From: Cysteiniphilum sp. JM-1
GTDB lineage: Bacteria > Pseudomonadota > Gammaproteobacteria > Francisellales > Francisellaceae
Direction: 5' to 3'
NCBI RefSeq assembly: GCF_008711525.1
Contig: NZ_VXKS01000014.1
Coordinates: 1 to 64,000 of the forward strand
Length of the DNA stretch: 64,000 nucleotides
A program made the position numbers and the translations under genes. The notes beneath the pieces were generated by a model, which was given only the letters and a program-made list of their open reading frames with translations, did no database searches and was not told where the DNA came from. This document shows, piece after piece, positions 24,801 through 33,448 of the stretch; the stretch's first letter is position 1, and every line of letters begins with the position of its first letter.

Positions 24801-27800
24801 CACGTGAATTAAGCGAGATAATTTTATCTTGAATATCTTTGTATAATCGATTGCCAATCATAGATACCTCATCAATAACAAAAATTGTTTTATCGTTATA
24901 TTGCTTCATGTCTTGACCAACAAATTTGTGTGCCGTCATTACTGGAATGCCCGCCTGTTCAAGTCGGTTAGTACCATGCTGCGCTTGATTTTGTTGTAGT
25001 CTTTGGCTGTTAATATCCTTATTCATGGAGCCATCAAGCTCTTGTACCGCTTTATGTGTTGGTGCAATACCCACCAAATGATAGCCTTTAGATTCCGCTA
25101 ACTCTTTTAAGGTTTTCATCATCGTTGTTTTACCCGAACCCGCCACGCCATTAATACCGATAAATTGATCAGTTGTGGTGAGTGACAAACAAACAGCGTC
25201 CTTTTGCCCTTGCTTTAATCCAAGTTTGTCATCGATCACAGGACTTGTTGTAAAGATAGGCGCTATCTTGTCTTTACCTTGCGTTACATTGTCAATAATG
25301 CCTTTTTCAAGGGTGTAAACGTAAGGTGTTGTCATCAAATTACCACCCGTAGAAACAAGAATTTCCCCCTTTTGCTCTTTCTCGGCAATGATTTTTTCAA
25401 TATCCTGTGATGATGCATTACCCACTGCAAAAAACATGGCACTTTTAAGCAGCTCGTTACGAGAGAAGCCCGCTTCACGTTCAGCGACTTTGGCAATGCC
25501 ATAAGCAACGGCTGTTTCAATGACTTTGCTTTTCTCATCTTGTGTAGTAATTCCATTACCTACATTGCTTTTTTCCGCCAATGCCATTGCTACAACTTCT
25601 AAATCTTTACGTATCGCTTTTTCAGTCCGCACCACTGGATTGTAGGTGTGGTCAACTTGACCGCTTGCCACTTCTTGCGCTATCCAGTTAATGCTTTCCT
25701 TATCCAGTGCCTTAATACTTTTATCGGGATTGTCAGTAAAAAGTGTCACTTTCTTGGCATATTCAGCCACCTCACCAATACTATTTTGATTGACCTGATA
25801 GCCTGACAATCCTGTTAGCACATGATCAATATCTTTGGTTAATTGGTGCGGTTTAACCACGTAACCATAATCAACAAAGCTTTGTTTTAGCTTATCTTTG
25901 GATAGACTAAATTGTTTATCACCATGCGCTATTGTGACGTTATCCTGATGAATCGCAGTAACCGTAAACGTGCTGTTTTTCTCAATTTTAGTTGTTTCAC
26001 TGTCACCTTTGGCAAAGATACTTGATGATTGAGACCCTTTAATCTGATCTTTAGCATCAAGATAAAGATTGCGTGTGGTACGTAATTGCTCACCTACTGA
26101 GATATTAAGTGTTTGCTTTTTACGTACCTCAAAATCTACAGCTTTGCCATCTTCGCCTTTGGTTGTGTTAGTATTGGTGGGATTAAAAGCAAAAATATCA
26201 CTACCTTGTTTATTGCCATTATGCCCTGCAATTGAAGCGACAAAGCTTTGCAATAATCCACTTTCATTATGCTGAGCTTTAAAATCAACGACCTTTTTAA
26301 GTAATAGTTGGTTGTTGTCTTTATCAAGCCCTGTGACAAAGTAACTTTGAAATGCTTTGTTGTTACTATTTTTACTACTATCCTCTTTGGATTTAAGGGT
26401 CACTAAATCGCCAATTTGATAGCATTTAAGCTTAGTTTTTTCAATATCACTTAAACCTTTTGTTGAAACGGTATCAAAGGCAATTTCCTGTAGCGATAAT
26501 CCCCCTTGCTTTTGCAACTCGTCACGAATATGTCGAGTAGCTTCTACCTGTGATTTATTGGTATAAGTTACTGCCGTGACAACGCCATTTTTACTATTAA
26601 GGTTGTTGTGATTGTTTAAATCATAATTATGTGCCACAAATGCCTTAGCTAAGTCCTGATAAATCTCTTTACTGGCAGCAACATTGACCAAAGTATCTTT
26701 TTTAGCCGTGGTACTTTTATGGCTTTCAATGCCTGAGTCTTTTAATAACTTAACAAAATTACCCGCCTGAAAACCTTTGGTTGATTCGGTGTTATTCAAA
26801 AAAACAACTTTAGCTTTCCCTGCACGTGTCAATGCTTCAATCCTTTCACCATCTTCATAAGACAGCTTTTGAGCGTCAGTGATTACTACTAAATCTTGCT
26901 TATTTTGAGTAAAGCTTGAAAAGAATGAGCCTTGATTAAGCTTGTTTTCATAGTCATGTAAAAACTTGCCTGTTGTGGTCATCAAGTCATGCTTAAAATG
27001 GTTGCTAATCGCTTTCCAAAAACTTGAATTATCGCGTTCAACTTGACCATCAAGTCGATTTAACCGTGATTGATTTTGATGGACAACATAAGTATTTAAG
27101 CCATTAGCTTCACTTGCTTTTACTAAGCTATCTAACAATTTAGCTTCATTTTTAAAGCCTTTAACATCAATCACCTGTAAGCGATCATTGTGCTTTAAGA
27201 CATTGGCAACAAGCCCTGATTGTTTAGTATCAACTGAAAACCCTGCTCCTTTGCTTTGCTCGAATTTGTCTGTTAATCTCTTTTCAGTATTAATTAATGC
27301 CTTAGTGGTATAGTAATAATCCGCCTTACCAATGATTTCCCCTGATTTAATCTTGTCACTTAATACGGATTCTAATTGCTCATGATCAATGGCTCCTGCA
27401 CCAAAGATAAATGCTTGTCGGATAATATCACCATGCCTGATCTGAACATCGTATTGTGATAAATGCGCGAGTGAATCATTAATTGCTTCTTTAGCATTTT
27501 GGCTGAATGCAGGCATATTATCACTGGTTTGTGTATTACCTTGAGTTTTTACATCAAGGTTTTTGAGAGAATTAAGATACACTTCACCTAATTGTATCTC
27601 TTGCTTTTTAGCGTCTTTTATCCAGTATTCACGGATAACATCAATCTCTGTTTCTTGCTTAATTCCTCTTGAGTTTAAAGTAGCCACCTGTGCAGCTTTA
27701 GCACCTGATAATCCCTTTTCTTGTAACGCAAACAGTACCTGTTGTCGTCTTTTAGATTGGCTATCAATGTATTCTTGAGATAATCCAACAATTTCAAAAT

Positions 27801-28503
27801 TACCATGCTTATCTTTAATGCGTATGTCATAACCTGATTCTTTAACAGCTTTGGCAAGCTCACTGGTATAAATCATGCCCAAATAATGTTGATTGGCGTA
27901 AAGGTTTTCGCGAAAACCATGCTCTAAGTTTTCAGTATCTGCTTTATGTCGTGAAGATAATGCCCGCCATTGCCCATCTTCACGTTGCGTTGCATTGATG
28001 ACAACACCATGCGTATGCAACTGAGCATCTAACTCCCTTGATGTAGTATGTCTAAATGTTGCGATGGTTAAATTATTCGTTTTCTCATAAGTCGTTATGC
28101 GATTTTCGGTATATCTGGCTTCCGCATACATGGATTCAATTTTATCAAGTGCCGTTTTAACGGCATGGTTATGTGCTTCAACAAGGCGTGTATCACCCGC
28201 AACTAATGCCATTAATGATACTGATTTGGGTGCTGAAAAAGTAATATCCGTTGCGGGTCGATGCTTGATTGAACCATCTTTCATTATGCCAATTTGTGAA
28301 CCGTCAGGCATACGCCCCTCAAGCAAATCTAAGAATAGCTTTTCATCGACTTGCTCGCCTTTAATCCCTAATGCTTCCGCTCCTTTACCGTACCATGTAG
28401 CTGCTTCTTTCAACTCGGATTTATCAGTTAAATAGTAATTATCTTTGTCAGTAAAATATTTGTGTACGTCTGCACCAGACTTCACAATGCCAATTGACAT
28501 CAT
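21886..28503 (-). CDS. traI: MobF relaxase-helicase TraI with C-terminal Toprim primase domain, module 1
   Basis: A 2205-residue protein, longer than F TraI (1756). The relaxase domain (1 to about 300) has catalytic tyrosines Y16, Y23 and Y24 within YFTDKDNYY, with F17 where F has Tyr, and the metal-binding His152, His163 and His165 in QLHTHGVV. A first helicase-like region is followed by the active RecD-like helicase with Walker A GVAGSGKTT near 1115 and FVIDEVSMI. The C terminus adds a zinc-finger-like region with a W-F-SHET motif near 1760 and a Toprim domain (AEGVETG near 1938, CLDND near 1986), predicting primase activity. It nicks and unwinds the transferred strand at oriT1. Confidence 0.95.
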   Translation of the reverse strand: MMSIGIVKSGADVHKYFTDKDNYYLTDKSELKEAATWYGKGAEALGIKGEQVDEKLFLDLLEGRMPDGSQIGIMKDGSIKHRPATDITFSAPKSVSLMALVAGDTRLVEAHNHAVKTALDKIESMYAEARYTENRITTYEKTNNLTIATFRHTTSRELDAQLHTHGVVINATQREDGQWRALSSRHKADTENLEHGFRENLYANQHYLGMIYTSELAKAVKESGYDIRIKDKHGNFEIVGLSQEYIDSQSKRRQQVLFALQEKGLSGAKAAQVATLNSRGIKQETEIDVIREYWIKDAKKQEIQLGEVYLNSLKNLDVKTQGNTQTSDNMPAFSQNAKEAINDSLAHLSQYDVQIRHGDIIRQAFIFGAGAIDHEQLESVLSDKIKSGEIIGKADYYYTTKALINTEKRLTDKFEQSKGAGFSVDTKQSGLVANVLKHNDRLQVIDVKGFKNEAKLLDSLVKASEANGLNTYVVHQNQSRLNRLDGQVERDNSSFWKAISNHFKHDLMTTTGKFLHDYENKLNQGSFFSSFTQNKQDLVVITDAQKLSYEDGERIEALTRAGKAKVVFLNNTESTKGFQAGNFVKLLKDSGIESHKSTTAKKDTLVNVAASKEIYQDLAKAFVAHNYDLNNHNNLNSKNGVVTAVTYTNKSQVEATRHIRDELQKQGGLSLQEIAFDTVSTKGLSDIEKTKLKCYQIGDLVTLKSKEDSSKNSNNKAFQSYFVTGLDKDNNQLLLKKVVDFKAQHNESGLLQSFVASIAGHNGNKQGSDIFAFNPTNTNTTKGEDGKAVDFEVRKKQTLNISVGEQLRTTRNLYLDAKDQIKGSQSSSIFAKGDSETTKIEKNSTFTVTAIHQDNVTIAHGDKQFSLSKDKLKQSFVDYGYVVKPHQLTKDIDHVLTGLSGYQVNQNSIGEVAEYAKKVTLFTDNPDKSIKALDKESINWIAQEVASGQVDHTYNPVVRTEKAIRKDLEVVAMALAEKSNVGNGITTQDEKSKVIETAVAYGIAKVAEREAGFSRNELLKSAMFFAVGNASSQDIEKIIAEKEQKGEILVSTGGNLMTTPYVYTLEKGIIDNVTQGKDKIAPIFTTSPVIDDKLGLKQGQKDAVCLSLTTTDQFIGINGVAGSGKTTMMKTLKELAESKGYHLVGIAPTHKAVQELDGSMNKDINSQRLQQNQAQHGTNRLEQAGIPVMTAHKFVGQDMKQYNDKTIFVIDEVSMIGNRLYKDIQDKIISLNSRGIMTGDIGQQVSIEHGKPQELAINNGMKCAYMKEIVRQDNEIMKKTAEYASQKESAQSLRNLEKLNPQDHVQRDSTYKNINFEAGNYFEASNRIKKDIDFKSITNSFIEIGIDTENIVDENGRARKQQIWEGGLPSTQNLFDAVANDYLSREKSHRDQTIVVACMHEFRDSIDARIREGLKQEGAIQQEVSTQRLMSKNLDQVDYLHTKNYEIGDVIRFDRTYSIAKKGDHMHVVGINTEENKLNILNKVDGNTYTINPAKYAFKSDMAVFKELDAQLGKGDRIRLRMSDETKGWIGGAEYTVKDISNTKALLANDKGTLLLNLKDKKEQLWDYAYTHTSYSAQGATSKHVIGVELNDNYRSNYITVTRAKTHTVIYTLDKKWLIKHLTNAKKMENADKVSAYEVMNKVTVNQEKQINVQQIREVKAKLKAENEANKDNEIKKNSEIKNQKYQQEKHKTEFITREKPVLAEDLKPLLVNRIEDLALTLMGEPNKTFSNAKQLRYGSNGSFVINKETGTWFSHETQEKGDIFKLIQQEARLGDFKSVLEYAKNFTGFTPEMITEAKAKITKDHTKIDLAEQQKKDSMYQYAKSLYDKSLPLKGTPAEKYLKDKRGLNNYDHANLRFLPKVTAYDEATGNKINVPALLSFAKDEQGKFNHIQVVRLNEDGTKNKDVKINKQTYAEIKGNAIELNTQAVNNGNSKKLTYLAEGVETGLSILNVKRDAHVMAVLSVSNFKKVNLNSVADKVIVCLDNDFKSDKVFTDKKALEQHTKSMSIRSKQLNELSQHFRSHGKDVRFILPDKDKYDFNDVLTKQGFTELSKQISQLITEQDYQKITDKYVELKSKGAFVDMDKVIQSVKDEQNKLQQSIKGAIDDQNSTALKSLNKTHNDLIKLQNIDKENSRVNNINQINGIYKVKDNINIDTQKLTDIERNNKLNEQRLAQQVKRDQVENIPQNIPSPRNNTQEKGFER

Positions 28504-28519
28504 AATTTGCCCCCTTATT

Positions 28520-28693
28520 TTATTGTGTGACTAACTTTCTTTTTCCCATTTTCTGAACAACGACATGCCAACCTTTAGCTAAAGCATTGTGGACAATTCG
28601 GTTTTGCGTCCAATGGATATATTGCGGGTGGTAATTGTCGTTGGTTTTTTTGACGTGCATTAGGTGATTATTTTTTGGTTTTGTGTATCTCAT
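28520..28693 (-). CDS. Small basic protein upstream of traI1
   Basis: A 57-residue ORF with an AGGA ribosome binding site about 10 bases before its ATG. It is His/Lys/Trp-rich and basic (HLMHVKKTNDNYHPQYIHW, AKGWHVVVQKMGKRKLV). It ends 16 bases before the traI1 start and is probably co-transcribed with it. No counterpart is visible before traI2. Function is unknown. Confidence 0.5.
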   Translation of the reverse strand: MRYTKPKNNHLMHVKKTNDNYHPQYIHWTQNRIVHNALAKGWHVVVQKMGKRKLVTQ

Positions 28694-28815
28694 AAGTAAT
28701 TTCCTGTGATAGATAAATGAGTGTGCATTTAGTGACTTGATTAGGAAAAATTAAAACGCTAAAAAACTGCTGTGTTAAGTTGCGGTTAATCTTTAGCAGT
28801 CTATACTTAGCGTCA

Positions 28816-28872
28816 TTAGTCAGGGTGTCTGAAATCTCCCTCCCTCCCCTCGATAAATAGCGCCTTGACTAA
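28816..28872 (-). promoter_or_regulatory. Conserved hairpin with purine-rich loop before traI1
   Basis: On the minus strand TTAGTCAAGG (28872-28863) pairs with CCCTGACTAA (28825-28816) with one G-T wobble. The loop carries TATCGAGGGGAGGGAGGG. The same hairpin with the same loop sequence lies upstream of traI2 at 52805-52865, and similarity continues on the traI side as CTAAGTATAG and CAACTTAA. Both copies lie hundreds of bases before a relaxase start, so a promoter, leader RNA or protein-binding role is possible. Confidence 0.55.
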
Positions 28873-29222
28873 ATCAGATTTATTGCCCCTGTTTGAAATC
28901 ATTATCGATAATCGTTAAGACCGGATACGTGCAATATTAGGACATCTCGGCAGAATATTACCGTTTTAACAAAAAATATCCGTTTGCTTAAAGCCTTACT
29001 GTATATTGTGTTGAGTGATTTTTTTGTTTCAAAAAAGGGAAAAATGGAGGGCTGTGCAGGGAACCCATAGCGTAGTCGGAATACGTCAGTAAACCGGTCA
29101 TAGTGATTTGAAAATCGCTCTCTAGCCCTTACCCCATAGGAGATTGCTAAGGTGTTGTTTGAAATATAATCCCATACAGATGCTAAGGGCAACTCAACCA
29201 GTTTGGCTATTGGCTTATAAAA
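28873..29222. other. Spacer between traI1 region and immunity gene, no convincing gene
   Basis: This 350-base stretch contains a 96-codon open frame on the minus strand (28902-29192). Its product (SNHYDRFTDVFRLRYGFPAQPS near the middle) has no recognised domain and no clear ribosome binding site, and may be a translated repeat rather than a gene. ATTATCGATAAT at about 28902-28913 is a short palindrome. Nothing else is seen. Confidence 0.3.
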
Positions 29223-29648
29223 TTAGATTTCCATATATTCTTTTATTGCCTTATCTTCATGTATCACGTCTTCTAAAATGGTGAATATTTCTGTTAAGAA
29301 TTTACTATGTAAAGCTCTTTTCCTTTCGATCATCTTGCCCAATAATTCTGTATTAGCCCAAGGAGACTCCTCTGGATCAATAACATGAAAATTCATATTT
29401 TTATTATCATCAGTTATTTCAACACCAAAACAAATTCTATCTGTTGATGACGAGTTGTCATCCCAATCACCAATAGCAATTGCTAAGGTTATTTTCTTTT
29501 GAATATGACTGTATGACCATGCAGCGTAATAAACAGCGTAAGCCTTATTATTTTTATACACAAAACCATGACTTGTATATGAATCATGATCACAACAAAA
29601 GCACTTTGATGGTTTTTTGCTTTCCCCTATTTCAATGCTATACATCAA
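29223..29648 (-). CDS. Predicted immunity protein for the RHS/HNH toxin
   Basis: A 141-residue soluble protein directly downstream of the RHS toxin tail, with its ATG one base from the toxin stop. That is the normal place of a contact-dependent toxin immunity gene. It has an N-terminal CFCCDHDSYTSHGFVY pair-of-cysteines segment, strands with YAVYYAAWSYSHIQKKITLAIAIGDWDD, and an acidic helical C terminus. I do not recognise the family with certainty; the call rests on gene order. Confidence 0.6.
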   Translation of the reverse strand: MMYSIEIGESKKPSKCFCCDHDSYTSHGFVYKNNKAYAVYYAAWSYSHIQKKITLAIAIGDWDDNSSSTDRICFGVEITDDNKNMNFHVIDPEESPWANTELLGKMIERKRALHSKFLTEIFTILEDVIHEDKAIKEYMEI

Positions 29649-30355
29649 TTACACTCCTTGGATGATTTTATTTAAAAACTCTTCTGTGGTTTTCGCACCT
29701 TTTTGTCTATTACATGTTCTGCAAGTGTTTTGAGCATTATTTATCGTATTATTTCCGCCTCTCGATTTTGGTATTGCATGATCGATTTCAGAGCGTTCTG
29801 GGCTCGGATCACTTGAGGTTTTTGTTCCACAAAAGACACAAGTATCACCACTTTCTTCTCTGGCTAATTCTTTAATCTTTTTAGAAAAACCTTTCCCCGC
29901 TCCATCTCCACCACTTGACCCAGATTTCGGACACACTTGCCCAGTTGTATTTGCACCTGTGTCGCTGGCAACTTCCTCTGGTGCTTTTGCTTCATTTAAA
30001 GCAAACCACCCTGCCATTGCAACCCCCAAACGGGCAACATAAGGCACTGCTGCACGAATTGCAATGCCAGCAAGCACTGCCTCTCCAACACAGGCATCTT
30101 CAAAGCACAACCCACTCGGATCAACCAAATTAACCGGATTATTGCCAACATACACATAGTTATTCAAAGAGCCGCTGGCTAGCCCTAACGGATCAGCCTG
30201 TAAGTATCTACCTAAAAACGGTACATACGCACGGGCATTATTATAAACCAAGCCTGTTTCGCTGTCATTGAATTGACCTGCAAATCTTAAGTCTTGTTGG
30301 ACTTGTCCGGTGGCGTTGACTGCGAATGGATTAATGTTACCCGACCATTGTTTCT
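29649..30355 (-). pseudogene. RHS-repeat protein, C-terminal fragment with HNH nuclease toxin, 5' end lost to the transposon
   Basis: The open frame continues upstream of any start codon to the transposon end at 30356, so only the last 235 or so residues remain. They read WSGNINPFAVNATGQ..DLRFAGQF, then the RHS core signature RYLQADPLGLASGSLNNYVYVGNNPVNLVDPSGL. The variable tip ends in an HNH nuclease: CVFCG, EIDHAIPKSRGG, and NTCRTCNRQKGAK. Full RHS proteins are over 1000 residues. The missing 5' part is not in this window. The toxin tip itself is intact, but there is no natural start or secretion module. Confidence 0.85.
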
Positions 30356-30393
30356 GGGGCTATGGTGCTATAGAGTGAAATGTGTAAATATTT
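30356..30393 (+). repeat. Transposon terminal inverted repeat, tnpA end
   Basis: GGGGCTATGGTGCTATAGAG begins the 38-bp repeat. It differs at three positions from the other end and directly abuts the tnpA stop codon. Tn3-family ends usually begin GGGG and measure about 38 bp. Confidence 0.85.
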
Positions 30394-33300
30394 TTATTTT
30401 GATGAGGTTTCTTGAATCTCTGTGGAAGCCGCTTTCTGGATGATTTGATCCCAATTGAATCGCTTTGATCTGTTTTTGAAGGTGTAGTTGCCATGAAGAT
30501 TAACATGCGACCATGCCACTATGGATACTTTCTTAATTCTCTCTACCTCTTCTGCCTTGCCTTCTTTTTCTTTGGCAGTAAGCACACCTGATAGTATAGT
30601 AGCATTGTAGTAAAGAATCACTTCGCAGAGCAGTCTAGCACAGGCATCATTGATCGTCAAACACTCATCATCTTTACCATTGAGCTTGTCTGAGTTTACA
30701 GTAGCAACTGTTCGCTTTAATTGATGATAGGCTTCTGTTCTATTTAGCGCTTTTCTCACTGATTTTCGTAACTGCTCATTATCAATATAGCGATAAATAT
30801 ATTCACTCCTGAGAATGTTGTTATATGTCCAGAGCGCCTCTTTGGTATCATTTTTAAATTTATTGTCCGTCAGCTTTCTGATGAGAATGCTCTGATTACT
30901 CTTTTTGAGTATCAATGAGGCAATGATTTGTTTGATTCCATCCCATTGGGTTGTGATTTTATCTTTATCAATCTTATGCTTAGGTCGAATTAGATATTCT
31001 TTATATGTCGAGGGTGCCTGAAAACCATAAATCATATTTTCTTTATTATTGATTTGTTTATAGCACGGCGCAAATTCACGATCGATAAAGTGCAGTAAGG
31101 CAAAATTCACACTATTACTGCCATGACTGTCTGTTGAGATAATCTCTGGTTGTATCTCAGATTGATTGTTATAAACTAAATCAAAAATAAAACGGCTTTC
31201 ATGTTCATCAGCACCGAACATTGTGGCATTGGCTGGGATATGATTGACGATCAAAGTGGCGGATGAAACACCTGATCCCAAGTAAAAATATTTAGGTGAG
31301 TTTCTTGATTTAAACGTACGGTGCTTTGTTGCATACTTCTGACCATCAATACCACCGTGAACGGCACTGTTGATATTGTAATGATTAAATATAGGAAGTT
31401 CATGGATAGCATTTGATAAGACATCGCATGCATTATTAATTGCTTCAAGACTTACATAAGCCTTGCTGTATTGCTTGAGCTGATCATAGGTGTAATCCGA
31501 TAAGGTCGACATTTTGTAAATGCCATGATTAGTCGCTTTCGCAATAATAACTGCAGATAAGGCAGTCTTATCCATACTACCTTTAATATTTTTATCCAGA
31601 ATATGCCTAAACTCAGATAAAAAATGTAACTCCTGGTCAACAACAGTAAAAACATCAGCAATATCGAGCACTTCAATCATATCAAACACTTTGTGATTGA
31701 TTTCTACGGGATCTGCGTTATAAGGAAGTGTCCATTTACGCTTAGCATAGGACTTAATATCAATTGCTGTGTTTATGCCTTCTTTAATATTATCGTTAGT
31801 TGTCTTAATTTGTAACTCAAGGCTTTGTTCTAATTGCTGCAATTGCTCGTCAATAGGTATTTTTAAACAATCAAAATCTAATTTGAGTTCATCCAGTTTG
31901 GACAGCTCAACCAATTCATCCTCGTAAAAACCATAGCCAAAGCTACTTTTTACAGCAATGTCACCACCATTAAGTCTCTGGTTAATTTGATCGTAAATAA
32001 AAAACTCATATGCCTGATAGTTTACGGTTTTGTCCTTAGCCTCATCTTCACTTACAATAAACTCAAGCGTCGTACTAGGAATGCATTCCATTGGAAAATC
32101 GCGATAAGGTATTAGCTTTCTTTGCTCATCTGGTTTTTTTAAGAATTCTCTTAAAAACTGGGAAGCCTTGGCTAATGAGTTATGCTTTCCATAATCAATA
32201 TCAAGATGAATAAAGATCCTACGTAAATTTAATTTAAAATACTTTTCAGATTTGCCAATATACTGCCACTTGAGTGTCTGGTGATGTTTTTTGCTATTTG
32301 CCATATAATCGACTGCCTGATCAAAATCATCATCACCAATATGACTTATTTGAGCATTCAAGGTGCTGATCATTTTTTTCTGATTTTTAGGATTTTTACA
32401 GTCACTGAGGATAGATGCCAATTTAGGTCTGGTTCTAAAATAGAGTGCTTTATCATCCTGAAGTTGTTCTTTGGCGTACTCATCTGCTTTGTTCCAATAT
32501 TTACTGATCCTGTGCCTGAAGGTTTCTATAAGATTATCATTGATGCGTTTACAGCGCGTGTTCAAATAACAAAGTATATATAATGGGACAAGTGTATTGC
32601 GCATGCGTGTCAGTTTGCCTTGACCATAGTAATCAACTAATGAGGCGTAGTATTTAACCGATTCTGGTGATAACGCCATTTCTTTTAGTAATTGTGATGA
32701 ATAGGTAAAGAGCGACTCCACTGAATTAAAGCGTTTAATCTCTTTCACAATTTCCTCATTGCTCATTGAAGCTGGCGGTTGAGCAACATCAGACAGACTC
32801 ATTGATTCACTGGATACTGTATTATCAATTAACTGGTTTATTAAGTTTTTATATCTATTTGGGACTGTGGTTATGTATGTACTCAAACGATATTCTTCGT
32901 GTTGAATTGCCTCACTAATAATTAATTGAAACTCACTATATTTAGGCATTTCTATTTTGTTGTTTATCAGATACTGCGTTAATTCAGTAAAAATATACAT
33001 TGCCTTGCAATCTCTTTGAGCAAGTAGCTGCGCTTGTCTTAATAATTCATCTCGATAGATGGCACTTTTATATTGTGACCATCCTGTCAACGCTAATACA
33101 TATTCCAAGTGTCGCTGATGGATAGGGCGACTAATACTCATTTCATAAGATATTGTCTGATCATATAGATCAGCAATGTATCTCATGTCATCATGATTAA
33201 TCAACGATTGTGATTGCAAGTCAAAAAGAATAGTTTTTGCTTTAAAATAACCCAGCATTAAAATAAAGTGCACTCGGCTTTTAAAGTTATGAATGCTTTC

Positions 33301-33444
33301 AGCCACTTCTTTTTCTTCGTTGCTTAAGTCAAAAAACAATTTGCGCTCATCATCTGAAAAACTGGGTAATCCAAAATAATAATTGAGGGATGACTCAGGT
33401 AAAAAATGCAGTTTGTTTTTAGCAATTGTGATCGTATATGGCAT
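30394..33444 (-). CDS. tnpA: Tn3-family transposase
   Basis: A 1016-residue DDE transposase of normal Tn3-family length that carries out replicative transposition through cointegrates. The catalytic triad is placed by context: Asp in HGGIDGQKYATKH near 700, Asp in ISTDSHGSNS near 772, and Glu in LLCEVILYYNATIL near 940. The N terminus has the family's DNA-binding region. It is preceded by tnpR with a gap of only 4 bases, an uncommon same-strand arrangement that suggests co-transcription. It appears intact. Confidence 0.95.
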   Translation of the reverse strand: MPYTITIAKNKLHFLPESSLNYYFGLPSFSDDERKLFFDLSNEEKEVAESIHNFKSRVHFILMLGYFKAKTILFDLQSQSLINHDDMRYIADLYDQTISYEMSISRPIHQRHLEYVLALTGWSQYKSAIYRDELLRQAQLLAQRDCKAMYIFTELTQYLINNKIEMPKYSEFQLIISEAIQHEEYRLSTYITTVPNRYKNLINQLIDNTVSSESMSLSDVAQPPASMSNEEIVKEIKRFNSVESLFTYSSQLLKEMALSPESVKYYASLVDYYGQGKLTRMRNTLVPLYILCYLNTRCKRINDNLIETFRHRISKYWNKADEYAKEQLQDDKALYFRTRPKLASILSDCKNPKNQKKMISTLNAQISHIGDDDFDQAVDYMANSKKHHQTLKWQYIGKSEKYFKLNLRRIFIHLDIDYGKHNSLAKASQFLREFLKKPDEQRKLIPYRDFPMECIPSTTLEFIVSEDEAKDKTVNYQAYEFFIYDQINQRLNGGDIAVKSSFGYGFYEDELVELSKLDELKLDFDCLKIPIDEQLQQLEQSLELQIKTTNDNIKEGINTAIDIKSYAKRKWTLPYNADPVEINHKVFDMIEVLDIADVFTVVDQELHFLSEFRHILDKNIKGSMDKTALSAVIIAKATNHGIYKMSTLSDYTYDQLKQYSKAYVSLEAINNACDVLSNAIHELPIFNHYNINSAVHGGIDGQKYATKHRTFKSRNSPKYFYLGSGVSSATLIVNHIPANATMFGADEHESRFIFDLVYNNQSEIQPEIISTDSHGSNSVNFALLHFIDREFAPCYKQINNKENMIYGFQAPSTYKEYLIRPKHKIDKDKITTQWDGIKQIIASLILKKSNQSILIRKLTDNKFKNDTKEALWTYNNILRSEYIYRYIDNEQLRKSVRKALNRTEAYHQLKRTVATVNSDKLNGKDDECLTINDACARLLCEVILYYNATILSGVLTAKEKEGKAEEVERIKKVSIVAWSHVNLHGNYTFKNRSKRFNWDQIIQKAASTEIQETSSK

Positions 33445-33448
33445 GGTG

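Noticed and set aside
28902-29192. 96-codon minus-strand ORF
   Set aside because: No convincing ribosome binding site or domain; kept only as a note in the spacer entry.
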